From the NCBI GenBank assembly GCA_963700375.1, contig CAVOXF010000004.1, positions 372,001 through 436,000 of the forward strand: a stretch of DNA of 64,000 nt, written 5' to 3'. The DNA comes from JAHEEL01 sp963700375 (lineage in GTDB: Bacteria > Actinomycetota > Acidimicrobiia > Spongiisociales > UBA5794). Shown piece by piece: positions 1 to 10,208 of this stretch (position 1 is its first letter; the number at the start of each line of letters is the position of its first letter). The position numbers and the translations under genes were made by a program. A model generated the notes under the pieces. That model was not told where the DNA came from, searched no databases, and saw only the letters and a list, made by a program, of their open reading frames with translations.

Positions 1-1775
<1,775 letters not shown>

Positions 1776-1807
1776 ATATTGAATACTTTGACTTTAACTC
1801 GTACTCG

Positions 1808-1830
1808 CTATGCAGTTCTCAAAGAGCGTG
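1808..1830 (-). promoter_or_regulatory. boxA-like antitermination element upstream of 23S
   Basis: In rRNA sense this reads GCTCTTTGAGAACTGCATAG, which resembles the boxA-type sequence that precedes actinobacterial rRNA genes and recruits the Nus antitermination complex. A related sequence (CCTTGACAACTG) lies in the leader ahead of 16S. nusB is encoded in this same window. The assignment is by motif only. Confidence 0.6.
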
Positions 1831-1977
1831 TGCCGGCTTCGCCGGTACGTTGGGGGTTCCCTAACGGAAACTCCAGCCCTTGGGTTGTGGGGGCGAACCC
1901 GCACTTCCCTCAGACGCAAGGGCACGAGCTTCCTAGCGGAAACTCGCTCCCGAAGCGTAGCTTCGGGCTCCCTCACG

Positions 1978-1992
1978 ACTGAACAGCGTGTC
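1978..1992 (-). other. 3' half of the pre-16S processing stem
   Basis: In rRNA sense this reads GACACGCTGTTCAGT, an exact 15-base complement of the segment at 3838-3852 in the 16S leader. The two halves lie about 150-165 bases outside the mature 16S ends on either side, as expected for the long helix that loops out 16S and is cut by RNase III. Complementarity is seen directly; the processing role is inferred from other rrn operons. Confidence 0.7.
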
Positions 1993-2141
1993 CGATCCGA
2001 TCCTGAGATCCGATCCGCCGGTTCGCTTGCACCCGAGGGTGCCGCCTTCCGGCCTGGCCGGCGCTCATCGCCGAACCGAATAACCAATAGATTGACTAGG
2101 AGCATCGAGATCATCGTGAATGACCTCTCTGCCGCTCCTTA

Positions 2142-3673
<1,532 letters not shown>

Positions 3674-3837
3674 AGATGGGAGAAAGATTGCCTGATCTCT
3701 ATGAGATCTGGAGATCGATCTCTCAAAGGTGGCCACGTCGGGGACGGGGGTCCCGGTTGACGTGGCCCATACTTGTACACGCTCATCCCACCCTGCATCG
3801 CGAACGATACCGAGTGGTCAAGCGCCTATTGGCTTTT

Positions 3838-3852
3838 GACACGCTGTTCAGT
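3838..3852 (-). other. 5' half of the pre-16S processing stem
   Basis: In rRNA sense this reads ACTGAACAGCGTGTC and pairs perfectly over 15 bases with 1978-1992 in the spacer beyond 16S. It directly follows the boxA-like sequence of the leader. Together the halves would form the base of the pre-16S stem. Confidence 0.7.
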
Positions 3853-3864
3853 TGTCAAGGAGCC
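3840..3864 (-). promoter_or_regulatory. boxA-like element in the rrn leader
   Basis: The rRNA-sense sequence TCCTTGACAACTGAACAGCG resembles the spacer boxA copy and overlaps the 5' half of the processing stem, an arrangement seen in other actinobacterial rrn leaders. The rest of the leader (3674-3837) shows nothing else I can name. Confidence 0.5.
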
Positions 3865-3911
3865 CGGATCCCTTCTTGTGCGCACGCATGCGCCCAGGTG
3901 GGGGGCCTCAC

Positions 3912-3943
3912 AGTATAGCGCCACCGAGAGTTGGCGGCGCCAA
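3912..3943 (-). promoter_or_regulatory. possible rrn promoter
   Basis: On the minus strand there is TTGGCG, then 20 bases, then TATACT, about 60 bases upstream of the boxA-like sequence. The -10 is good, but the spacer is longer than the optimal 17, so the -35 assignment is weak. The spacer holds a GCGCC/GGCGC inverted repeat. The stretch 3944-4075 between this and the next gene has no other recognisable feature apart from a weak hairpin. Confidence 0.35.
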
Positions 3944-4000
3944 TCTGCCGACCGGTTTGGTCGGCGGACTCAGTATTCAAGCACGCCCAGGATATATCGC

Positions 4001-4018
4001 AAACCCCAACGAGGGTTT
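4001..4018. terminator. weak hairpin downstream of the small membrane-protein gene
   Basis: AAACCC and GGGTTT pair as a 6-bp stem with a 6-base loop. On the plus strand it is followed by a TTTTC-like run, while on the minus strand (the direction of the neighbouring genes) no U-run follows. It may mark the end of the tyrS-side operon ahead of the rrn promoter, but the evidence is thin. Confidence 0.25.
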
Positions 4019-4075
4019 TCTTCAGGTTCTGGAAGGGAAATCCCGCAAACCCTTACAGGGGGCCGTCGGCTCGGG

Positions 4076-4270
4076 CTAGCTCTTGGCGTCGACCCGCTTC
4101 TTCAACCAGATGAAGAGCAGCACGAGGGCCGCGACGACGAGGATGCCGCCGATCGACAGAGCCGCGACGATGTCGAGGACGAGGCTCAGCCCCCAGATGA
4201 TCGGGAACGCCAGGATGACAATCGAGACCACGACCATCCAGGTCGGGAACTCATTCTTCTGCGATGCCAT
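4076..4270 (-). CDS. small membrane protein of unknown function
   Basis: A 64-residue protein with a short polar N-terminus, two hydrophobic segments (about residues 11-34 and 37-56) and a basic tail (LKKRVDAKS), so probably a two-pass inner-membrane protein. A good Shine-Dalgarno (AAAGGACC) lies 5-9 bases before the ATG. It follows tyrS after about 50 bases on the same strand and is the last gene before the rrn promoter region. I do not recognise a family. Confidence 0.7.
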   Translation of the reverse strand: MASQKNEFPTWMVVVSIVILAFPIIWGLSLVLDIVAALSIGGILVVAALVLLFIWLKKRVDAKS

Positions 4271-4322
4271 AAGGTCCTTTCGTTTCGGACCGGGACACTA
4301 GTCGGACCCGGCTGCTGCCGGC

Positions 4323-5522
4323 TCAGGTGACCTCGATGCGGACGAAGCGGCGCTTGCCGACCTGGATCACCACACCGTCGACGGTGGAGGCCTCGAGGAA
4401 CTCGGCGTCGGTCCTCTCCCCATCGATCTTCACCGCGCCTTGCTTGATCATGCGACGGCCTTCGGAACGCGACGCCACCAGCCCGGCATCGCTGAGAATG
4501 GCAGGCAAGGAGATCTCGCCGCCCGAAGCAAGCGAATGGACGGGGACGTCTTCGGGCACCTCGTGACTCCGAAACAGGCGGTCAAACGCAGTCTCAGCGC
4601 CTTCGGCAGCTTCCCGGTCATGGTGGAGGGTCACGATCCGCCTGCCGAGTTCCCGTTTCGCCTCACCTGGATGGACCGTGCCGTCGACCAGACCCTGCTC
4701 CAGTTCTTCCACCTCGGCGCGAGACGCCATGGCGGCGAGGCGATACCAGTCCGGCATGACATCATCCGGAATCGACATGACCTTGCCAAACATCTCCTCC
4801 GGTTCGTCACGCACCGAGATGTAGTTGCCAAGCGACTGCGACATCTTCTTCACACCGTCGGTGCCAACCAGAAGCGGCACCGTCGCAACGGCCTGGCCTG
4901 GTTGGCCTCGCCGCTCTTGGAGATCACGACCGACAAGGAGGTTCCACAGTTGGTCGGTGCCGCCGATCTCGATGTCCGACCAGATGGCAACCGAGTCCAT
5001 GCCCTGGAGCAGCGGATACATGAACTCGATCATCGAGATCGGTTCGTGAGCGTCCCACCGCTTCGTGAAGTCGTCGCGATCCATGATCCGGGCAACGGTG
5101 AACTCCGACGTCAGCTCGAGAACGTCGTGCATGTCCATCGTCGCGAGCCACTCGGAGTTGTACCTGATCTCGAGCCGTTCAGGAAGGAGTTGCGTCTTGA
5201 TCACGGGGAGGAGACGCTCGGCATAGGCCCGGACCTCGTCGCCACTCAATCGCTTCCTCGTGGCGCTCTTCTCGGAGGGATCGCCGACCTGTGCCGTGAA
5301 GTCACCAACGATGAGCACCGCCGTGTGGCCCATGTCCTGGAATCGACGGAGGAGGTCGAAGACCACGGCCCATCCCAGGGTGACGTCGGGCGCCGTTGGG
5401 TCCACGCCGAGCTTGACCCTCAGCGGGCGGTCCTCCTCGAGCAGCGACAAGAGCGCGCCTTCCGGGAGACTGACATCAACGGACTGGGTGATGTATTCGA
5501 GTTGTTCTTGGGCTGGCTTCAT
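4323..5522 (-). CDS. tyrS: tyrosyl-tRNA synthetase
   Basis: Class I aminoacyl-tRNA synthetase that charges tRNA-Tyr in the cytoplasm. At 399 residues it fits the TyrZ-like bacterial type. The Rossmann start KLGVDPTAPD is clear, the KMSKS loop appears as KMSQS (about 226-230), and a C-terminal S4 RNA-binding domain lies around residues 335-395. The HIGH signature is unusual: where HLGH is expected the sequence has TLGW (about 48-51), so both histidines are replaced. The start ATG overlaps the mpg stop as ATGA, and mpg, pheT and pheS lie upstream in one overlapping series. No other tyrosyl synthetase is in the window. Confidence 0.95.
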   Translation of the reverse strand: MKPAQEQLEYITQSVDVSLPEGALLSLLEEDRPLRVKLGVDPTAPDVTLGWAVVFDLLRRFQDMGHTAVLIVGDFTAQVGDPSEKSATRKRLSGDEVRAYAERLLPVIKTQLLPERLEIRYNSEWLATMDMHDVLELTSEFTVARIMDRDDFTKRWDAHEPISMIEFMYPLLQGMDSVAIWSDIEIGGTDQLWNLLVGRDLQERRGQPGQAVATVPLLVGTDGVKKMSQSLGNYISVRDEPEEMFGKVMSIPDDVMPDWYRLAAMASRAEVEELEQGLVDGTVHPGEAKRELGRRIVTLHHDREAAEGAETAFDRLFRSHEVPEDVPVHSLASGGEISLPAILSDAGLVASRSEGRRMIKQGAVKIDGERTDAEFLEASTVDGVVIQVGKRRFVRIEVT

Positions 5523-6100
5523 GTGGGGGCAAGGCTAGACCCGTTGGTGGGTCGTGCAACGAACCGCCAGCGGCGTTTGGCCGCCCGGCTGACCCCGATG
5601 CGCGGCGTGGTCTCGATGGTGAAGGCCCCGACGGGGGCATTGGCGACCAATCGCACCGGTCCTTCGATCAGCGAGGAGCCGTTGTCGTCACCCGTGATGC
5701 CGAGCGCCGCAGACACCTTGCCGGGGCCGTCGGTGAGGTGATCGGTCCTGCCGCGGCGTTCCCTCATACGATCGATGCCGACAACCGGGAGCCCACCCCG
5801 AATGAGGACGGCGGACGCTTCTCCCGCCGGCCCCGTGACCACGTTGGCGCACCAGTGCATGCCGTACGATCGATACACGTAGAGCGTTCCGGCCCCCCCA
5901 TACATCGGAGCGTTGCGCGGCGTTTGCCCCCGATAGGCGTGACTGGCGGGGTCCCCGACTCCCCGGTAGGCCTCGACTTCGGTGATCACGATCTCGGTCG
6001 GTTCGCCGTTGAACGCCGTGGCGAGGCGCCACCCGAGCAGACGCGGAGCGACATCGACAACGTCCCCATCGAGAACACGGAACTGCCGAGCGCCGGTCAG
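5519..6100 (-). CDS. mpg: 3-methyladenine DNA glycosylase (AAG/Mpg family), probable CTG start
   Basis: Base-excision repair glycosylase that removes alkylated purines. The family core is visible: EVEAY with the catalytic Glu, then SHAYRGQTPRN and MYGGAGTLYVYRSYGMHWC. The first ATG/GTG in frame (5989) would omit the conserved N-terminal APRLLGWRL motif, which is encoded just upstream in the same open frame. No ATG, GTG or TTG precedes it. A CTG at 6100 overlaps the pheT stop (CTGA) and lies 4 bases after AGGAG, giving 193 residues, the usual family length. The start is therefore inferred to be CTG. From memory, mpg next to tyrS is also the mycobacterial order. Confidence 0.88.
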   Translation of the reverse strand: MTGARQFRVLDGDVVDVAPRLLGWRLATAFNGEPTEIVITEVEAYRGVGDPASHAYRGQTPRNAPMYGGAGTLYVYRSYGMHWCANVVTGPAGEASAVLIRGGLPVVGIDRMRERRGRTDHLTDGPGKVSAALGITGDDNGSSLIEGPVRLVANAPVGAFTIETTPRIGVSRAAKRRWRFVARPTNGSSLAPT

Positions 6101-8487
6101 ATTTCTCCTCGCAGGTTTGCACCGGTCGCCGCTTGCACCGCATCGACGATGCGCTTGCGGATCGGAACGACATCGTCATCGCTCATGGTGCGGTCGGGAG
6201 CCCGAACCGTCAGGTTGACGGCGATACTCTTCCGACCTTCAGGGATGGGATCGCCCGTGTAGACATCGAACACCCGGCGCCGCTCTACGAGGCCTGTGCC
6301 GGCGGAATCGATCGCGTTCAACAGCACAACGGCCGGAACATCGTCATCGACTTCGAACGCGAGATCGAACACCTGGGGTGGATAGTTCGAAGGCTCTCGG
6401 AATCGCCAGGGTTCGCGATCGGCCACCAGCGGGTCGATCTCGACCTCGCCGGCGATCACCCGTCCTTCGATGCCGAGGGTCGCCGCGACGTTCGGGTGGA
6501 TCTCCCCGATCGTTCCGATCACGGTCCCGTGTACGACGATGTCGGCGGCCCGTCCCGGGTGGAACGGTGCCTTGGTCGTCGCCCGAATCTCTGCGTCGGC
6601 GAGTTCCGTTGCTCGCTCGATGAGTTCCCACAGTCCGGTCGCGTCGTACACGTCGTAGCCGCTCGAAGCGCCCTCCCAGGTAGCGGTGCGCTTGCCTGCC
6701 GCTACGAACCCGAGGCGGTCGGGCTGCGCCGGAAGCACGCCCTCGTCGGGGAGGAACACCTTCCCGGTTTCGAAGAGGCGCACGTCGTCAACCCGCTTGG
6801 CGAGATTCGCTCCGGCGGCTTTGAGCAGGCCGGGCAGGAGGGTTGTCCGCATTACGCCATCCTCGTCATGCAGTGGGTTCACTACGTTGATGCCGATTCG
6901 TGCCGGATCGTCATCCGGCAGTCCGAGCGCATCGAGGTCGGAAGCGCCGAAGAACGAGAAGCTCATGATCTCGTGGTAGCCCGCCCCGGCAAGGAGCTCA
7001 CGCAGCGCGCGGAGCCGGCGGTCCCGCTCAGGAAGGCCGATTCCGTCGCCGAATCGGAGTCTGGCGGGTATGTTGTCGTACCCGTAGAGGCGCGCAACTT
7101 CCTCAATCAGGTCGACCGGGCGGTTCACGTCGGGGCGCCGGGTAGGAACCTCCACCGCAAGGGTGTCGGATCCACTCACGCCGAACGCGAGGCGGCGCAG
7201 GAGGGACCCGACGAGCGCGCTCTCGAGGCGAACGCCGAGCACGCGCTCGACCTCGTCCATCGTGAGGTCGATGGTCTTCGGGGCCGGCGGCGCGGGGTAC
7301 TCATCGACAAGGCCCGCGACCGTGCCGTCCGCGGCCTCGACGAGGAGCTGCGCTACTCGATCGGCGGCGAATCGACAGAACTCGGGGTCCATGCCGCGCT
7401 CGAAGCGGGCAGAAGCCTCAGAGCGCAGCCCGAGACGCTTCGACGTCATCAGGATGCTCGGTGGATCCCAGTAGGCGGCCTCAACAAGGATGTTCTTCGT
7501 CTCGTTGACCACCTCGGTCGATGCACCGCCCATCACGCCCGCGATCGCCACGGGGCGCGAGGCGTCAGCAACCACGATGTCGGCGGCGATCAACGTTCGA
7601 TCGGCGTCGTCCAACGTCGTGATCTCCTCCCCCTCTTGGGCGCGGCGGACGACGATGACGTCCCCGAGCCTGTCCGCGTCGAATGCGTGGGTCGGATGGC
7701 CGAACTCGATCATGGCGTAGTTGCTCGCATCAACGACATTGCTGATCGGCCGGACACCGGCCGCGACGAGGCGTGCCCTGATCTGGTGTGGAGATGGGCC
7801 GATCGTGATCCCCCGTACCTCGCGTCCTACGAACCGTGGGCAGGCTGCATCGTCGACGATGGAGACCGAGGTGGCCGCGTCGCTGGCCGGATAGTCGAGA
7901 TCGGGTTCCGCGAGCGGTATGTCGTAGAGCGCCGCTAGCTCGCGCGCCAAACCGTAGACCGACATGCAGTCGGGCCGGTTCGGTGTGATCGTCACCTCGA
8001 AGATGACATCGTCCTGGGGAAGCAGTGCGCGGAAGTCGTCGCCCAAGCGGTCGGCCGCCGCGGGGTAGTCGTGGTCGAGCACCATGATGCCCGAGGCGTC
8101 CTCCCCTATCTCCAGCTCGGACTCCGAGCAGATCATGCCGTTGGATGTGACGCCACGAATCTCGCGCCTGGTGATCTTGAAATCTCCCTGCAGCACCGCA
8201 CCGGGCCTCGCTACCGGCACGACCGCTCCGGCTTCGAAGTTCCATGCGCCGCAGATGATGTCGAGGACCTCCCCGCCGACGTCCACGGTGGTGACTCGCA
8301 CTTTGTCGGCGTTCGGGTGCGCATCGACGGTGAGCACCTTGCCCACGACGACTCCCTCGAAACGCGGCTCGATTCGCTCCCAACCTTCGACCTCGTGCCC
8401 GAGACTCTCGAGCGCCTCGGTGATGCGTTCGGGGTCCTTCGTCGGCAGATCGACGAACTCACTCAGCCAATCCAGTGTGAACTTCAT
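6097..8487 (-). CDS. pheT: phenylalanyl-tRNA synthetase beta subunit
   Basis: Large subunit of the (alpha-beta)2 PheRS. At 796 residues it has the standard architecture: N-terminal tRNA-binding OB domain (about 40-150, HPNADKVRVTTV), B3/B4 editing domain (about 210-390), B5 domain, a catalytic-like core, and the C-terminal anticodon-binding ferredoxin-like domain (about 700-796). The start ATG overlaps the pheS stop (ATGA), so the subunits should be translationally coupled. Its own stop overlaps the probable CTG start of mpg. Confidence 0.97.
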   Translation of the reverse strand: MKFTLDWLSEFVDLPTKDPERITEALESLGHEVEGWERIEPRFEGVVVGKVLTVDAHPNADKVRVTTVDVGGEVLDIICGAWNFEAGAVVPVARPGAVLQGDFKITRREIRGVTSNGMICSESELEIGEDASGIMVLDHDYPAAADRLGDDFRALLPQDDVIFEVTITPNRPDCMSVYGLARELAALYDIPLAEPDLDYPASDAATSVSIVDDAACPRFVGREVRGITIGPSPHQIRARLVAAGVRPISNVVDASNYAMIEFGHPTHAFDADRLGDVIVVRRAQEGEEITTLDDADRTLIAADIVVADASRPVAIAGVMGGASTEVVNETKNILVEAAYWDPPSILMTSKRLGLRSEASARFERGMDPEFCRFAADRVAQLLVEAADGTVAGLVDEYPAPPAPKTIDLTMDEVERVLGVRLESALVGSLLRRLAFGVSGSDTLAVEVPTRRPDVNRPVDLIEEVARLYGYDNIPARLRFGDGIGLPERDRRLRALRELLAGAGYHEIMSFSFFGASDLDALGLPDDDPARIGINVVNPLHDEDGVMRTTLLPGLLKAAGANLAKRVDDVRLFETGKVFLPDEGVLPAQPDRLGFVAAGKRTATWEGASSGYDVYDATGLWELIERATELADAEIRATTKAPFHPGRAADIVVHGTVIGTIGEIHPNVAATLGIEGRVIAGEVEIDPLVADREPWRFREPSNYPPQVFDLAFEVDDDVPAVVLLNAIDSAGTGLVERRRVFDVYTGDPIPEGRKSIAVNLTVRAPDRTMSDDDVVPIRKRIVDAVQAATGANLRGEI

Positions 8488-9521
8488 CGGTACTGCTCCA
8501 GAATGCGCTGATCGGGGTCAAAGAGATGACGGAGATCGGCGACACCGTGGCGGACCATGGCGAGGCGATCAGCGCCCATGCCAAACGCGAATCCGGTCAC
8601 CGCATCGGGGTCGTATCCGACGGCCTCGAAGACGGCCGGATTCACCATGCCGCAGCCGAGCAACTCCATCCATCGGCCGTTCGTGTAGACGTGCATCTCA
8701 GCGGAAGGCTCGGTGAAGGGGAAGAAGTGGGGAATGAATTTGACCCGAGTCTCGGGTCCCAGGAATTCGTGGGCGAAGTGGGCCAACACGCCCTTGAGGT
8801 CGCCGAAGGTGATGTCGGTGTCGACGGCGAGGCCCTCGATCTGATGAAACACAGGAGAATGGGTCGGATCCAGCTGATCGCGTCGGAAGACCCGGCCGGG
8901 TACGACCAGATAGACCGGCGGGTCGTTCTGTTCCATGTACCGGGCCTGCATCGGCGACGTGTGCGTCCGCAACAAGATGCCCTCGGGATCGTCTCCATAT
9001 TCGAGATAGAACGTGTCGCTCTCGAACCGGGAAGGGTGGGCCGCTCCGAAGTTCAGGGCTGTGAAGTTGTAGAACTCGGTCTCGACCTCGGGTCCGGTTG
9101 CTGCGGTGTAACCCATGGCCACGAAGATGTCGACGATCTCGTCCATGACTTGCTGAATCACGTGGGTGGTGCCGCGGGCGGGGGCGCGGCCGGGAAGGGT
9201 CACGTCAACACGGTCCGAGGCGAGCGTCGCTGCGACTTCCGCCCTCTCGAGAATCTCGCGCCGGCTCGCGAGCAGAGCGTCGACTTCGACGGCGACATCG
9301 TTGATCGCCCGGCCGAGGTCACGCCGCTGCTCAGGCGGTGCGTTGCCAAGGGCGCGTCGTCCCGCCGCGATCGGCGACCGCTTGCCGGTCAACTCAGCGG
9401 CAAGGTCATCGAGCGCCTCGACCGAATCCACCTGTCCGATCAGCACCGGAGCGTCCGCCCTCAGGCGATCGAGTGTTTCGTGAGTATCCATTGGTTCCGA
9501 GAGGTTAGCGGTGGGTTCCAC
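8484..9521 (-). CDS. pheS: phenylalanyl-tRNA synthetase alpha subunit
   Basis: Catalytic subunit of PheRS, class II fold, 345 residues. Recognisable blocks include the motif 2 region (LLRTHTSPMQARYM) and the motif 3 end (GMGADRLAMVRHGVADLR). The GTG at 9521 is preferred over the internal ATG at 9491 because a strong AGGAGGAGG lies just upstream of it and nothing comparable precedes the ATG. Upstream is a leader with a Phe-containing short ORF and a GC hairpin that may control pheST. Confidence 0.96.
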   Translation of the reverse strand: MEPTANLSEPMDTHETLDRLRADAPVLIGQVDSVEALDDLAAELTGKRSPIAAGRRALGNAPPEQRRDLGRAINDVAVEVDALLASRREILERAEVAATLASDRVDVTLPGRAPARGTTHVIQQVMDEIVDIFVAMGYTAATGPEVETEFYNFTALNFGAAHPSRFESDTFYLEYGDDPEGILLRTHTSPMQARYMEQNDPPVYLVVPGRVFRRDQLDPTHSPVFHQIEGLAVDTDITFGDLKGVLAHFAHEFLGPETRVKFIPHFFPFTEPSAEMHVYTNGRWMELLGCGMVNPAVFEAVGYDPDAVTGFAFGMGADRLAMVRHGVADLRHLFDPDQRILEQYR

Positions 9522-9564
9522 GGCTCCTCCTCCTGTGGTTGGGTGGGTCCGGACCGGGCGCGAG

Positions 9565-9591
9565 AACGCCCGGAACAGGGTCCCGGGCGTT
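9565..9591 (-). terminator. attenuator-like hairpin in the pheST leader
   Basis: A perfect 9-bp inverted repeat (AACGCCCGG / CCGGGCGTT, 9-base loop) lies between the Phe leader ORF and pheS. No U-run follows on the minus strand, so it is not a textbook intrinsic terminator. Its 5' arm contains GCCCGGG, which could alternatively pair with GCCCGGGC at 9625-9632 inside the leader ORF. That gives two mutually exclusive folds, the layout of attenuation. Confidence 0.4.
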
Positions 9592-9608
9592 GGTTCGTGC
9601 GGTGGCGT

Positions 9609-9677
9609 CTAGCCGCGTCCGATTGCCCGGGCCGGGGGGCCCGAAAAGGCGAATCGGAATCGGCACACTGGTCTCAT
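9609..9677 (-). CDS. putative Phe-codon leader peptide of pheST
   Basis: A 22-codon ORF beginning MRPVCRFRFAFSG, with three Phe codons within five residues, ends 87 bases before pheS. There is no clear Shine-Dalgarno. A TTGCGA-N16-TACGCT sequence ends 7 bases before the ATG, which would allow a leaderless transcript. A Phe-rich leader peptide (pheM) controls pheST in E. coli, so the position and composition fit, but three Phe codons in a GC-rich ORF could also be chance. Confidence 0.4.
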   Translation of the reverse strand: MRPVCRFRFAFSGPPARAIGRG

Positions 9678-9773
9678 ATCCAGGAGCGTAGAACACCTGT
9701 GGCGCTTCGCAAGGTTCAGGACGCGCCGATGCTCGAACGGGTGTGCTCAGAACCCCGAGTAGAGTCGTCCGCA

Positions 9774-10164
9774 ATGCGTCTCGAGCTCGCCAAGCGAACC
9801 GATCTCGCCCTCCGGGGTCTCCAGGCTCTTCGCGAGCGATGACCGATTGCCCGGACTCGAACTGGCAGATCTCCTCGGCACGACCCATCAGTACCTGCCC
9901 CAGATCATGTCGCCGCTCGTTCGCCGACGCTGGGTGACCTCGACACCGGGTCCCGGTGGCGGGTACCGCCTCAACGCGACCCTCGAAGACATCACGGTTC
10001 TCGAACTCATTGAAGCCATGGAGGGCAAGACCGACACGCGAACATGCGTGCTGAGCGGCGAGACCTGTGATGTCTCGGATCCCTGTGCCCTGCACAACGC
10101 GTGGTCCCAGGCGCGCGATGCCCTCCTCGCAGAACTCGCATCCATGTCGGTAGCGGAAGCCTGA
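9774..10164 (+). pseudogene. Rrf2-family transcriptional regulator, interrupted by a frameshift
   Basis: Frame 1 starts MRLELAKRTDLALRGL, a typical Rrf2 N-terminus, and stops at a TGA ending at 9842. The rest of the domain continues one frame over: LELADLLGTTHQYLPQIMSP, then the wing GPGGGYRL, then three cysteines spaced C-x6-C-x5-C, like the Fe-S binding loop of NsrR/IscR-type members. The break is near 9827-9842, where a +1 shift at CGA-TGA-C restores the frame. It could be a real mutation, a sequence error or programmed frameshifting. It runs tail-to-tail towards nirS, and a redox or NO-responsive role is inferred from the cysteines and that neighbour. A TAGAGT -10 sits 9 bases before the ATG. 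Confidence 0.75.
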
Positions 10165-10208
10165 GGTCCTCACCGCAGCCCCCGCCCATCGACCGAGGTC
10201 ACATGGGA

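Larger units (their letters stand above)
1776..2141 (-). other. 16S-23S internal transcribed spacer without tRNA
   Basis: This spacer of about 366 bases lies between the 16S 3' end and the 23S 5' end. I found no tRNA T-loop or acceptor pattern on the minus strand, so no tRNA-Ile or tRNA-Ala is inserted. It holds a boxA-like element near the 23S gene, one half of the 16S processing stem (1978-1992) and several short GC hairpins. The two short ORFs drawn across it have no support. Confidence 0.85.

Noticed and set aside
1776..2141. tRNA-Ile or tRNA-Ala in the rRNA spacer
   Set aside because: No T-loop, anticodon-stem or CCA-proximal pattern was found on the transcribed strand.
6133..7938. 601-codon plus-strand ORF
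   Set aside because: Shadow of pheT on the other strand, with low-complexity His/Arg/Asp-rich translation and no ribosome site.
9522..9771. T-box riboswitch upstream of pheST
   Set aside because: No T-box consensus (GGGTGGNACCGCG-like) is present on the minus strand; the leader ORF and hairpin explain the structure better.
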